DNA of 32,824 nt, from NCBI GenBank assembly GCA_947652375.1, contig CANTCS010000016.1:1-32824 (forward strand), given 5' to 3'. The notes under the pieces were generated by a model. That model was not told where the DNA came from. It worked only from the letters and a program-made list of their open reading frames with translations, and searched no databases. Both the position numbers and the translations under genes were made by a program. Below, piece after piece: positions 16,052 to 24,655 of this stretch. The DNA comes from an uncultured Mollicutes bacterium (GTDB taxonomy: Bacteria; Bacillota_I; Bacilli_A; RF39; UBA660). The first letter of the stretch is position 1. Each line of letters opens with the position of its first letter.

Positions 16052-16086
16052 AAAAGTTCGTAATACTTGATATTATGGACTTTTTT
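16052..16086 (+). terminator. Intrinsic terminator after tRNA-His
   Basis: Fourteen-bp stem with G-U pairs (AAAAGTTCGTAATA at 16052-16065, TATTATGGACTTTT at 16071-16084), a 5-nt loop and T6. Confidence 0.82.
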
Positions 16087-16366
16087 CTTTTACAAAAAAA
16101 GCTGCTATAAAATGAATGTATCAAAAATTTACATATAAAGATAATTAATATTAAGCAGTTTATATAGATATTTTTGGAATTATTTAAAGGTGAAGAAGAT
16201 AAAATCATTTATACAGACATTTTGTTTTCAAAAAAATAGTACTGTTCACGAGAATGGAAATCTAAAAAAGACTTTATACCAAAATATCAAATGAATAATT
16301 ATTAAATTAAGCAATTAGGAGATATTTAAAAATTGATAATTATTATATATCAATAATTAATAATAT
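16087..16366. other. Intergenic region with possible gene relic
   Basis: No intact gene. Between about 16168 and 16240 the forward strand reads FLELFKGEEDKIIYTDILFSKK then stops, and the next 60 nt continue in another frame as REWKSKKDFIPKYQMNNY before a stop. This could be a decayed coding fragment or chance; codon composition is gene-like but I recognise no family. Confidence 0.3.
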
Positions 16367-16395
16367 TTGAAATTTAAAATAATCTAATATATAAT
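16367..16395 (+). promoter_or_regulatory. Sigma-A-type promoter
   Basis: TTGAAA (16367-16372), 17-nt spacer, TATAAT (16390-16395), close to consensus. It lies 27 nt upstream of the ATG at 16423. Confidence 0.8.
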
Positions 16396-16422
16396 AAAAA
16401 ATACTTAAAGGAGAAATGATTT

Positions 16423-16944
16423 ATGAGTGAAGAATTTTTAGAAGAAATATGGCAAAAAATAAATGATTTTTTAAATTATAATAAACCACCAAAAAAAGAC
16501 ACAATATTAAAATTTAGTCATAATCATACTAAATTTAGTAAAGATGTTAAAGATTTAATCGAGTTTATAAAATTTAATTTAATAAAAAAAGAAGCAAGTA
16601 TTATTTATTTAAAACGTCAAAGAAATATAATTAAATATGGAAGAAAAAAACAAGATGTAGAAAAAGAAAATTATATCATTGAAATGACAAATGAAAATGA
16701 TTTCCAAAGAATCTATAATTTGTTAAAAACAGAGTTTGCAAGTATTTTTGAAAAAAAATTTCTACATAGAGATTTAGAAGAAATGTTTTTAAAAGCTACA
16801 CTTGCTGAAAGAATAATATTAGAGTTTAGAAGTAATAATGCTTATGATAAAGAATGGTTTCATGAAGAAGATGAAAAACAAATAATTGATTTAGAAGAAA
16901 ATGAATATGAGATTAGTGATGTTAAAGTAAAACAAAAAAAATAA
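16423..16944 (+). CDS. Hypothetical protein
   Basis: I do not recognise this 173-residue soluble protein. The N-terminal half is basic and helix-rich (FIKFNLIKKEASIIYLKRQRN around 50-70), the middle has an alpha/beta pattern (IIEMTNENDFQRIYNLLKTEF), and the C-terminal 30 residues are strongly acidic before a lysine tail. There is no signal peptide or membrane segment. AAAGGAG sets the ATG, and it has a good promoter of its own. The flavodoxin-like reductase starts 19 nt after its stop, so the two are probably co-transcribed. Confidence 0.8.
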   Translation: MSEEFLEEIWQKINDFLNYNKPPKKDTILKFSHNHTKFSKDVKDLIEFIKFNLIKKEASIIYLKRQRNIIKYGRKKQDVEKENYIIEMTNENDFQRIYNLLKTEFASIFEKKFLHRDLEEMFLKATLAERIILEFRSNNAYDKEWFHEEDEKQIIDLEENEYEISDVKVKQKK

Positions 16945-16963
16945 GTAATTTAGAGGTGAAAAT

Positions 16964-17587
16964 TTGAAAGTTTTATTAATAAATGGAAGTCCTAATAAAG
17001 ATGGCTGTACAAATGAAGCTTTATTAGAAATAGAAACAACTTTAAAAAATAATAAAATAGATACAGAAATTTTTTGGATAGGAAATAAACCATTAAGTGG
17101 CTGTTTAGGGTGTAGTAAATGCTTTAAAAGTAAAAGATGCATAATTAATGATAAAGTAAATGAATTTTTAGAAAAAGCTGAATTAGCTGATGGCTTTATT
17201 TTTGGAAGTCCTGTTCATTATGCAGGACCAAGTAGTTTTCTAACAAGCTTTATGGATCGTGCATTTTACGGGAAACCTAATATTTTTAAGGGAAAACCAG
17301 CTGCTTGTATAACTAGCTGTAGAAGAGCAGGAGGACTTTCTACTTTTGATAGACTAAATAAATATTTTACATATTCCTGTATGCCAATAATTTCAAGCAA
17401 TTATTGGAATGGAGTTTTTGGTAGTACTAAAGAAGAAATAAGAGAAGATATAGAAGGGATGCAAACTATGAGAATTCTTGCAAATAATATGGCTTGGTTA
17501 CTAAAATGCATTGAATTAGGAAAAGAAAATGGTATTGAATTCCCTAATCCAGAGAAAAAAATATTTACAAATTTTTATAAAGATTAA
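16964..17587 (+). CDS. Flavodoxin-like NAD(P)H-dependent oxidoreductase
   Basis: This is a 207-residue flavoprotein of the NADPH-dependent FMN reductase / iron-sulfur-flavoprotein family. The phosphate-binding loop is LINGSPNKDGCTNEAL (5-20). The segment CLGCSKCFKSKRC, a compact cysteine cluster (about 47-59), follows, as in iron-sulfur flavoproteins, and GFIFGSPVHYAGPSSFLTSFMDR is the conserved second flavin contact. GKPAACITSCRRAGG and MPIISSNYWN complete the fold. The start is TTG with AGAGGTG upstream. Electron donor and acceptor cannot be identified. It is followed by a weak terminator and then the clpB control region. Confidence 0.92.
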   Translation: MKVLLINGSPNKDGCTNEALLEIETTLKNNKIDTEIFWIGNKPLSGCLGCSKCFKSKRCIINDKVNEFLEKAELADGFIFGSPVHYAGPSSFLTSFMDRAFYGKPNIFKGKPAACITSCRRAGGLSTFDRLNKYFTYSCMPIISSNYWNGVFGSTKEEIREDIEGMQTMRILANNMAWLLKCIELGKENGIEFPNPEKKIFTNFYKD

Positions 17588-17590
17588 ATA

Positions 17591-17619
17591 GTTAAGTAGA
17601 ATAAGACTTAATTTTTTTT
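17591..17619 (+). terminator. Weak intrinsic terminator
   Basis: A 6-7-bp stem (GTTAAGT at 17591-17597, ACTTAAT at 17606-17612) is followed by T7. It is AT-rich, but the position between the reductase and clpB fits. Confidence 0.55.
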
Positions 17620-17630
17620 ATATAATATAT

Positions 17631-17657
17631 TTAGCACTCGTACTTGACAAGTGCTAA
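17631..17657 (+). promoter_or_regulatory. CIRCE operator (HrcA-binding site)
   Basis: TTAGCACTC, 9-nt spacer, AAGTGCTAA. This matches the CIRCE consensus TTAGCACTC-N9-GAGTGCTAA at 17 of 18 positions (A for G at the start of the right arm). It overlaps the -35 of the clpB promoter, so repression by HrcA and induction by heat are expected. Confidence 0.95.
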
Positions 17658-17671
17658 AAGATGAGTATAAT
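17644..17671 (+). promoter_or_regulatory. clpB promoter overlapping CIRCE
   Basis: TTGACA (17644-17649), 16-nt spacer, TATAAT (17666-17671), both hexamers perfect. Confidence 0.88.
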
Positions 17672-17691
17672 TAACAATGAGGGGTGATAAT

Positions 17692-19812
17692 ATGTTTAAT
17701 AACTATCAACAACAAGAAAATGAAAATGTTTTAGAAAAATATGGAAGAAATATAGTAGAAGAAGCAAAAGCTGGTAAAATTGATCCAGTTATTGGAAGAG
17801 ATGAAGAAATTAGAAGTATTACTAGAGTCCTATCAAGAAAGACAAAGAATAATCCTGTTTTAATAGGAGAACCTGGTGTAGGAAAAACTGCTATAGTTGA
17901 AGGCCTTGCTCTTAGAATATTAAAAGGAGATGTTCCAAGTAGTTTAAAAAATAAAACTATTTGGGAACTTGACATGGCTGCCTTAGTAGCAGGAGCAAAA
18001 TATCGTGGAGAATTTGAAGAACGATTAAAAAATGTGTTAAATGAAATTAAAAAAAATGAAGGCGACATTATCATGTTTATTGATGAAATTCATATGATTG
18101 TAGGAACTGGTAACACTGAAGGAGCTATGGACACATCTAATATCTTAAAACCAATGTTAGCTCGTGGAGAAATTCATGTTATTGGAGCAACTACTTTAAA
18201 TGAATATCGAAAATATATTGAAAAAGATGGTGCCTTAGAAAGAAGATTTCAAAAAGTTAAAGTAGGAGAACCTAAAGTTGAAGATACGGTTACTATTTTA
18301 AGAGGATTAAAAGAACGTTTTGAAATCCATCATGGAGTAACAATCCAAGATAAAGCCTTAATTTCAGCAGCAACTCTTTCCAATAGATACATAACTGATA
18401 GATTTTTACCTGATAAAGCTATTGATTTAGTAGACGAAGCTTGTGCAACAATTCGTGTCCAAATGGATTCTGTTCCATTTGAATTAGACAGTTTAACTCA
18501 TCGTATTATGCGTCTTGAAATTGAACGCGAAGCAATCAAAAAAGAAAAAGATGAATTATCAATAAAAAGACGTCATGATATTGAACGTGAACTTGAAACA
18601 ATGAAAGTAAAAGAAAAAGAATTAACTGAAGCTTGGAATAAAGAAAAAACTTTAAATAATGATATTAAGAAAAAGAAAAAAGAATTAGAAAAATTAAAAT
18701 TTGATTTAGAACAAGCTGAGAATAAATATGATTTAGAACAAGCTGCAATTCTTCGACATGGTGAAATTCCACGTGTAGAAAAAGAAATTGAAGAACTAAA
18801 TAAAGTTGAAAAAAATAAATTATTAAGTGACACTGTAACTGACAATGACATATGTAAAATAATTGCTAAATGGACAAACATCCCAGTAACTAAATTAATT
18901 GAATCAGAAAAAGAAAAACTCCTAAATTTAGAAAAAGATATGAGAAATCGTGTTATGGGTCAAGATGAAGCGCTTAAAATAGTTAGTGATGCAATTATTA
19001 AATCTCGTAGTGGAATTAAAGATCCCAATAGACCAATTGCCTCATTTATGTTTTTAGGACCTACTGGTGTTGGTAAAACTGAAATAGCAAGAACCTTAGC
19101 ATATGAGTTATTTGATGATGAAAGACATATGGTAAGAATAGATATGAGTGAATATATGGAAAAATTTAGCGTTTCAAGACTTATTGGTTCTCCTCCAGGT
19201 TATGTCGGCTATGAAGAAGGAGGACAATTAACAGAAGCTATAAGAAGAAATCCATATAGTATAGTATTATTTGATGAAATAGAAAAAGCTCATAAAGAAG
19301 TATTAAATTTATTACTTCAAATTCTTGATGATGGACGAATAACAGACTCAAACGGAAGATGTGTCGATTTTAAAAATACAATTATCATTATGACATCAAA
19401 TCTTGGTAGTGAACATATTCTAGAAAATAACAATAATCTTGTAATGAATACAGTAAAAGAATATTTTCGACCAGAATTTATTAATAGAATCGATGAATTA
19501 GTTATTTTTAATACCTTAACAAAAGATGCTTTAAATAAGATACTTGATAAAATTATTAAAGAAATAGAATTTCGTTTAAAAGATTTAAATATAAAAATAG
19601 AACTTACAACTAACGCACGAGAAAAACTTCTTGAAGAGGGATATGACATTACTTTTGGAGCACGACCTTTAAAAAGATTAGTCGGAAAAATAATTGAAGT
19701 AGATTTATCTAAATTATTAATAGAAAATTCTTTAAAAGAAAATGATACTGTAATAGTAGATTATAACAATAATCAGTATTCTGTAGTTAAAAAATCTTTT
19801 TCAAATAATTAA
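17692..19812 (+). CDS. clpB: ClpB disaggregase lacking the N domain
   Basis: This 706-residue Hsp100 chaperone works with DnaK to pull proteins out of aggregates. Domain order: first AAA+ with GEPGVGKT (59-66), KYRGEFEER pore loop and MFIDEIH; a long coiled-coil middle domain (about 269-395), which separates ClpB from ClpC; and second AAA+ with GPTGVGKT (456-463), GYVGYEEGG pore loop, LFDEIEKAH and the GARPLKR sensor 2. There is no ClpP-docking [LIV]GF loop, again fitting ClpB. The usual N-terminal Clp-N domain (about 140 residues) is absent, as in short ClpB forms and in Mollicutes. I start at 17692, since AGGGGTG at 17680-17686 is its ribosome site; an ATG at 17677 precedes it. CIRCE gives HrcA control. 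Confidence 0.94.
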   Translation: MFNNYQQQENENVLEKYGRNIVEEAKAGKIDPVIGRDEEIRSITRVLSRKTKNNPVLIGEPGVGKTAIVEGLALRILKGDVPSSLKNKTIWELDMAALVAGAKYRGEFEERLKNVLNEIKKNEGDIIMFIDEIHMIVGTGNTEGAMDTSNILKPMLARGEIHVIGATTLNEYRKYIEKDGALERRFQKVKVGEPKVEDTVTILRGLKERFEIHHGVTIQDKALISAATLSNRYITDRFLPDKAIDLVDEACATIRVQMDSVPFELDSLTHRIMRLEIEREAIKKEKDELSIKRRHDIERELETMKVKEKELTEAWNKEKTLNNDIKKKKKELEKLKFDLEQAENKYDLEQAAILRHGEIPRVEKEIEELNKVEKNKLLSDTVTDNDICKIIAKWTNIPVTKLIESEKEKLLNLEKDMRNRVMGQDEALKIVSDAIIKSRSGIKDPNRPIASFMFLGPTGVGKTEIARTLAYELFDDERHMVRIDMSEYMEKFSVSRLIGSPPGYVGYEEGGQLTEAIRRNPYSIVLFDEIEKAHKEVLNLLLQILDDGRITDSNGRCVDFKNTIIIMTSNLGSEHILENNNNLVMNTVKEYFRPEFINRIDELVIFNTLTKDALNKILDKIIKEIEFRLKDLNIKIELTTNAREKLLEEGYDITFGARPLKRLVGKIIEVDLSKLLIENSLKENDTVIVDYNNNQYSVVKKSFSNN

Positions 19813-19821
19813 TTAAATTGT

Positions 19822-19859
19822 AACTAGGAACTTAAAGTTTATTTAATCCTAGTTTTTTT
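19822..19859 (+). terminator. Intrinsic terminator of clpB
   Basis: Eight-bp stem (AACTAGGA at 19822-19829, TCCTAGTT at 19847-19854) with an inner TTAA/TTAA pairing, then T5-7. Confidence 0.85.
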
Positions 19860-19977
19860 GATTAATATATTATTTTTATTTCGAAGAAAAATAATTTAAA
19901 AAAAGTAAATTAAATATTTTTTTAAAGAAATGTGTAATAGTAAAATAAAATTACAATTTTATAAAACTAATAAAGTA

Positions 19978-19986
19978 TGTTATAAT
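19978..19986 (+). promoter_or_regulatory. Extended -10 promoter element
   Basis: TGTTATAAT, a consensus extended -10, lies 120 nt before the next gene. No clear -35. The resulting leader of more than 100 nt is AT-rich with no structure I can name; AAAGGAAAA near 20066 is too far from the ATG to be its ribosome site. Confidence 0.55.
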
Positions 19987-20105
19987 AAAAGCGTATTAAA
20001 AGTTAGCCAATTTTTTAAATAAAATTTTTATAATTTAATAGATAAAAATTAATAAAAATCTCAAAGAAAGGAAAATTATCAAATAATTGATTTTATTGAT
20101 AATAA

Positions 20106-20933
20106 ATGGTACTCATGAAAATAATCAAACAAATCTTTATTGGAATTTTAAATATTATTTTAATTAATTTAATAACTATTTTTGTAATAAGTCTTAATAT
20201 AAAAACTCTTACAGATGGAATATTTAAAGAAACATTTAAACATCAAATTCTTAACAGCATAGCTCAAGACGACTCTAAACTAATATCTCCTAATAATTAT
20301 TTAAATAAAATGATCGAAAGCGAAGAAGTTAGTGAACTTATTGATAAATATCTTGATATAACTATAAATGGTATGCTAGATGAAAGAGCAATTGACAAAA
20401 TTGAAATCGAAAAGGATATGCTAGACTATTTACAACAAAATAAAAGTATTTTAGAAAAAGCTCTTGGGTCAAATTTAACAAATGATATGTTTAAGCAAGC
20501 AGAAGCATATTTAGAAAGTAAAGAATTAAGTAATATTCTAAAACAAAATCTTTCAAATACAAGTAAAAATATAAATGAAGAAACAAAAATTATTTTAAAA
20601 GTTTATAATCTTCTTATTTCCTTAAAATTTAAAATTATAATTTTGATATCAATATTAGTAGATTTAATTTTGATATCTATCATACAAAAATCTTTCTATA
20701 ACTGGCTAAAATCATTTGGTATCTCATCAATTATTAGTGGAATAAGTCTTACTATAATGGCTCTAACAGTTAATTTAATTATATCTAGTTTAAGTGAAAT
20801 CTCTAATTTACATACAAATTCAATACTTTTTAGTGGCTTTGCAGTTATTTTATTAGGTAGTTTATCATTAATTATTAAATTTTTGATAGACAAAAATATT
20901 AAATTTAAGGAAAAAACAAATGCAGTATCCTAA
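20106..20933 (+). CDS. Membrane protein of unknown function
   Basis: This 275-residue protein has an N-terminal membrane helix (about 5-28), an extracytoplasmic, mostly helical region of about 145 residues, and three membrane helices near the C-terminus (about 173-190, 201-221, 237-258). I recognise no family. Two ATGs are possible, at 20106 and 20115 (MKIIKQIF), and neither has a good ribosome site, so the start is uncertain. It overlaps the LD-carboxypeptidase gene by 14 nt, which suggests coupled translation and a role at the cell envelope. Confidence 0.75.
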   Translation: MVLMKIIKQIFIGILNIILINLITIFVISLNIKTLTDGIFKETFKHQILNSIAQDDSKLISPNNYLNKMIESEEVSELIDKYLDITINGMLDERAIDKIEIEKDMLDYLQQNKSILEKALGSNLTNDMFKQAEAYLESKELSNILKQNLSNTSKNINEETKIILKVYNLLISLKFKIIILISILVDLILISIIQKSFYNWLKSFGISSIISGISLTIMALTVNLIISSLSEISNLHTNSILFSGFAVILLGSLSLIIKFLIDKNIKFKEKTNAVS

Positions 20934-21906
20934 ATTTCACAATCAAGAATTTTATTTGGGGATAACTGCTTTGTCAGCAGGAGTAGGAGAATTTTTAAAT
21001 GACTATCAAAAATCATTAGAAAATCTAACAAAAAATAAATTTAAATTTAAAGAAACAGCAAGTGTTAGAAATAAAGGGGACGTTTCTAATACACCTAAAA
21101 ATAGAGTAAGCGAATTAATAAAATTGCTTGAAGATAATGAAGTTGATTTTATAATGTGTGCAACAGGAGAAGAATTTTTATTAGAAATACTGCCATTTAT
21201 TAATTTAAATAAATTTAAAGAAAATGTAAAATGGCTAATGGGAGCAAGTGATCCAACAAGTTTATTATATCTTATTACAACCGCTCTAGACATTGCAACA
21301 ATTTATGGATTTAATGCTTGTAGTTTTGATCATAAAATTTTACATGAAAGTCAAAAAATCGCTTTACAAATAATAAAGGGTAATTTAATTAAACAAAATA
21401 GTTTTGACCTATATGAAAAAAGTCGTCCCAAAAATGCAACTTGTTATAACTTAACAGAGAAAATCTATTGGAAAAACTTAAATGGTGATTTTGATATTTC
21501 TGGAAGAATTATCGGGGGCTGTCTCGACTGTTTACGTAATTTACCAGGAACCCCATTCGATTATACAAAAACTTTTATTGAGAAATATAAAAAAGATGGA
21601 ATTATATGGTATTTTGATATTTTTTCATTAACTACCGAAAATTTTTATTTAGCATTATTTCAATTAAAAGAAGCAGGCTGGTTCAAATATATAAAAGGTG
21701 TAATAATAGGAAGAGTAAAATTTCCTGGGGGTTTTAGTAAATTAACTTATCAAGAAGCTTTAAAAAAAATATTTGGCGATATACCAATAGTAATGAATGC
21801 GGATATAGGACATGTTGCTCCTAAAATGATAATTATAAATGGATGTATTGCTCATATAATAAGCAAAAATAAGAAAGGATCAATCGAATTAAAAATGGAG
21901 AAATAA
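20920..21906 (+). CDS. LD-carboxypeptidase / MccF-like serine peptidase (family S66)
   Basis: This 328-residue peptidase would cut amide bonds of D-amino-acid or aminoacyl-nucleotide substrates: S66 members trim murein tetrapeptides (LdcA) or inactivate microcin C (MccF). The nucleophile is S110 in MGASDPTSLL, and the histidine is H298 in ADIGHVAPKM. GGCLDCLRNLPGTPFDY marks the substrate-side loop. The catalytic glutamate position, usually in a FLE motif, is filled by D233 in WYFDIFSLT, a conservative change that may alter activity. There is no signal peptide, so it is cytoplasmic. AAGGAAA lies before the ATG. A small membrane protein follows 1 nt after its stop. Confidence 0.88.
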   Translation: MQYPKFHNQEFYLGITALSAGVGEFLNDYQKSLENLTKNKFKFKETASVRNKGDVSNTPKNRVSELIKLLEDNEVDFIMCATGEEFLLEILPFINLNKFKENVKWLMGASDPTSLLYLITTALDIATIYGFNACSFDHKILHESQKIALQIIKGNLIKQNSFDLYEKSRPKNATCYNLTEKIYWKNLNGDFDISGRIIGGCLDCLRNLPGTPFDYTKTFIEKYKKDGIIWYFDIFSLTTENFYLALFQLKEAGWFKYIKGVIIGRVKFPGGFSKLTYQEALKKIFGDIPIVMNADIGHVAPKMIIINGCIAHIISKNKKGSIELKMEK

Positions 21907-21907
21907 A

Positions 21908-22180
21908 ATGAATAATGAATTAAAAAAAGAAATCGAAAAAATTAAAGAAAGAAACATAAAAGTAGAAAAAGATAAAGCATGGGAAACTTCTTTAACAAGA
22001 AAAATATTTATTGCTACACTAACATATATTGTTGTAATAATTTACTCATATTTAACTCTTAACGTATCAAATATATTTTTATCTTCCCTTGTTCCAGTTC
22101 TAGGATTTTTACTATCAACTTTATCTTTAAAAATAATTAGGAAATTATGGGAAAAACATATAAAAAAATTAAATAATTAA
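21908..22180 (+). CDS. Small conserved membrane protein
   Basis: This 90-residue protein has a charged coiled-coil N-terminus (1-27), then KAWETSLTRKIFIATLTYIVV, a signature of a widespread uncharacterised bacterial family, two membrane helices (about 33-50 and 56-74) and a basic C-terminus. It begins immediately after the LD-carboxypeptidase stop and is surely in the same operon. Function unknown. Confidence 0.85.
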   Translation: MNNELKKEIEKIKERNIKVEKDKAWETSLTRKIFIATLTYIVVIIYSYLTLNVSNIFLSSLVPVLGFLLSTLSLKIIRKLWEKHIKKLNN

Positions 22181-22240
22181 ATTAAAAGTCCTAATACTTT
22201 ATAAAAATTAATAACCAAATTTTAAAAAGGATGGAAACTT

Positions 22241-22939
22241 ATGAGACTAGAAGTGAGCGAATTTTCAAAAAGTTATGAAACCAAAGAAATTTTTAAAAAT
22301 ATTAATTTTTCTTTTGATAGTGGTAAAATATATGCTTTAATAGGAAAAAATGGAGTAGGTAAGACAACTTTTTTTAATACTTTAAATGAAGAAACAGATA
22401 TTACCTCGGGCCAAATTTATTTAACAAATAAAACTGAAACAAAAAAATTAACATCAGATAATATAGGTTATATTCCTACAATTCCTGTTGTTCCCGAATT
22501 TCTAACAGCAAAAGAGTTTCTTAAAATATTTCTTGATTTAAATAAAGAACAAATAGTTAATTTACAAGATATTGAAAATTATTTTTCATTAATAAAAATA
22601 AATACACAAGACCAACAACTTTTATTAAAAGATTATTCCCATGGAATGAAAATTAAAATTCAGCTATTAATTAGTATTCTATCAAATAAAGAAATATTAC
22701 TTCTAGATGAACCATTAACAACACTTGACATAATTACTCAAGAAGAAATAAAAAAAATATTAAATTATTTAAAAAAAGATCATATAATTATTTTATCTAC
22801 TCATGTTTTAGAGCTAGCACTTGATATTTGCGATGAAATTATTATCATAAATAATAAAAATTTTAAAGTAGTTGATAAAGAGAAACTTAATAATGAGAAA
22901 ATAAAAAATGAAATAATAAAAATTTTAAAGGAACAATGA
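22241..22939 (+). CDS. ABC transporter ATP-binding protein
   Basis: This 232-residue ABC ATPase has Walker A GKNGVGKTT (35-43), the Q-loop region, a signature in the form YSHGMKIK (132-139) in place of LSGGQ, Walker B ILLLDEP (about 149-155), a D-loop TTLD and the switch histidine in LSTHVLELA. The SHGM signature is common in ATPases of efflux and lantibiotic-immunity or EcsA-like exporters. AAAGGATGG precedes the ATG. The membrane partner starts 1 nt after its stop. Substrate unknown. Confidence 0.93.
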   Translation: MRLEVSEFSKSYETKEIFKNINFSFDSGKIYALIGKNGVGKTTFFNTLNEETDITSGQIYLTNKTETKKLTSDNIGYIPTIPVVPEFLTAKEFLKIFLDLNKEQIVNLQDIENYFSLIKINTQDQQLLLKDYSHGMKIKIQLLISILSNKEILLLDEPLTTLDIITQEEIKKILNYLKKDHIIILSTHVLELALDICDEIIIINNKNFKVVDKEKLNNEKIKNEIIKILKEQ

Positions 22940-22940
22940 C

Positions 22941-24497
22941 ATGATTAACATTTTAAAGAAGACGTTGGAAATTAATTATCATTATAATTCTAACATCATA
23001 ATTTATAATTTAAAAAAAGTACCTGTTTTTAAAGATTTATTTACTAATGAAATTTATTCAAGTGTAATTATCAAAAAAATTATTTATTTTTTTTATATTA
23101 TTTTTTCTTTTTGTAAAACTTTACTTTCTAAAAGCCTTTATTTTTTATTAATTTATTTTGTTTCCTACATCTTTTTTTTCGATAATTTATCGAAATCACT
23201 ACTCCATCTTTTTTTAATATTTGTACTTATAAATTTATTTAATCATAAGATTTTATCAAATAATATGTTAAAATATTATAATTTGAAAATATTTAAATTA
23301 GACGCTACTAAATATTTTAAAGTATATATTTTATGCAATATAATTAAAGAACTGCTATATAATTATATATTTTTACTCTTATTTATACCACATTTAGAAA
23401 ATGATTCAAATATTTTTGTGCTATTAATTTTTTTAATATCTGCAAAAATAATAGGTGAAGCATTAAATATTTTAAACTTTAAAAAACGACAAAAGTTTCT
23501 AATCGATAATAATATTTTAAAAATTTTAATAACCATAATTATCATATTATTATTTAGTTTTCAATTCTTTGAAATATTTGTATCTTATAAATTTATACTC
23601 ATTTTAACTGTAATTTTTACATATTTGCAAATATTTTCAATATATTATTTATTTACTTTAAAAGATTATAAATACTTATATAAAATAATAGATAAGAACA
23701 CTAATTTAAATGATCCAAATAATGAAAAATCTTATTTAAGACAAGCTCTAATTAATAAAAAAAATCAAACAAACAATAATTTGATTAATAAAAAGAAAGG
23801 CTTTGATTTATTTAATGAAATATTTTTTTATAGGCATAAAGAAATACTTATAAATAGTGCCAAAAATTATAGTATCTTCCTTATAATAATTTATTTCATA
23901 ATTGGTTTTTTAACATTGTACAATAACAAATTTGCCGAATTTACAAGAATTTTTCTTACTAAAAAAATGAGTTGGTTTATTTTAATAATGTTTTTTTTAA
24001 ATAGAGGCGAAGTTATTACAAAAGCAATGTTTTATAATTGTGATCATGCTATGTTAAAATATAGTTTTTATAGAAAACCTAAAAATATTTTAAATTTATT
24101 CAAAAAAAGATTGATTACAATTATTTATATTAATTTAATTACTTCTTCTGTTATAGTTATAGGGAATTTAGGAATATTATTATTACTAAAAAATTATAAT
24201 CTATCCTTAATGTTAAGTAATATAATATTTATAATTTCATTGAATATTTTATTTTCAATCCATTATTTAGTAATATATTATCTCTTTCAACCATTTAATA
24301 AAAATATGGAGATAAAGAAAAAAAAATATTCAGTTATCATAACTTTTACTTATTTATTAAGTTTTATTTTAAAAGATATAGAATTTAATTCAATAAATTT
24401 GTCATTGTTAACATTGATATTTACAATATTTTATTTAGTAATTTCTTTCTTTTTAATTTTTTTAAATGCTCCAAAGAGTTTTAAATTAAAAGAATAA
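22941..24497 (+). CDS. ABC transporter membrane protein
   Basis: This 518-residue, very hydrophobic protein has about 10-12 membrane helices, with a cytoplasmic loop near 255-285. It is encoded directly after the ABC ATPase with TGA and ATG 1 nt apart, so it is the permease of that pair. It does not match a standard ABC2 fold by eye; it resembles the EcsB-like or other large single-chain exporters in size and layout. Phe, Ile, Asn and Lys content is very high, in keeping with the AT-rich genome. Function and direction of transport remain unknown. Confidence 0.8.
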   Translation: MINILKKTLEINYHYNSNIIIYNLKKVPVFKDLFTNEIYSSVIIKKIIYFFYIIFSFCKTLLSKSLYFLLIYFVSYIFFFDNLSKSLLHLFLIFVLINLFNHKILSNNMLKYYNLKIFKLDATKYFKVYILCNIIKELLYNYIFLLLFIPHLENDSNIFVLLIFLISAKIIGEALNILNFKKRQKFLIDNNILKILITIIIILLFSFQFFEIFVSYKFILILTVIFTYLQIFSIYYLFTLKDYKYLYKIIDKNTNLNDPNNEKSYLRQALINKKNQTNNNLINKKKGFDLFNEIFFYRHKEILINSAKNYSIFLIIIYFIIGFLTLYNNKFAEFTRIFLTKKMSWFILIMFFLNRGEVITKAMFYNCDHAMLKYSFYRKPKNILNLFKKRLITIIYINLITSSVIVIGNLGILLLLKNYNLSLMLSNIIFIISLNILFSIHYLVIYYLFQPFNKNMEIKKKKYSVIITFTYLLSFILKDIEFNSINLSLLTLIFTIFYLVISFFLIFLNAPKSFKLKE

Positions 24498-24591
24498 AAA
24501 TAACTAGAATAAATTTGAATTTCTAAAATAGAATTTTTAACATTAATTTATTCAACATATTTATAATATTTTTTTAATTAGTCTTTGAAAT

Positions 24592-24620
24592 TTGACAAAG
24601 ATAACTATATAGAGTAGAAT
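24592..24620 (+). promoter_or_regulatory. Sigma-A-type promoter
   Basis: TTGACA (24592-24597), 17-nt spacer, TAGAAT (24615-24620). It is 35 nt upstream of the TTG start at 24656. Confidence 0.82.
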
Positions 24621-24655
24621 TAATTAAGTAATTACACAAATTCGAGGTGAATAAT

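Noticed and set aside
15936..16086. tRNA-His 3' end as an integration site
   Set aside because: No second copy of the tRNA 3' end is visible in the window and no integrase lies beside it; the terminator directly follows.
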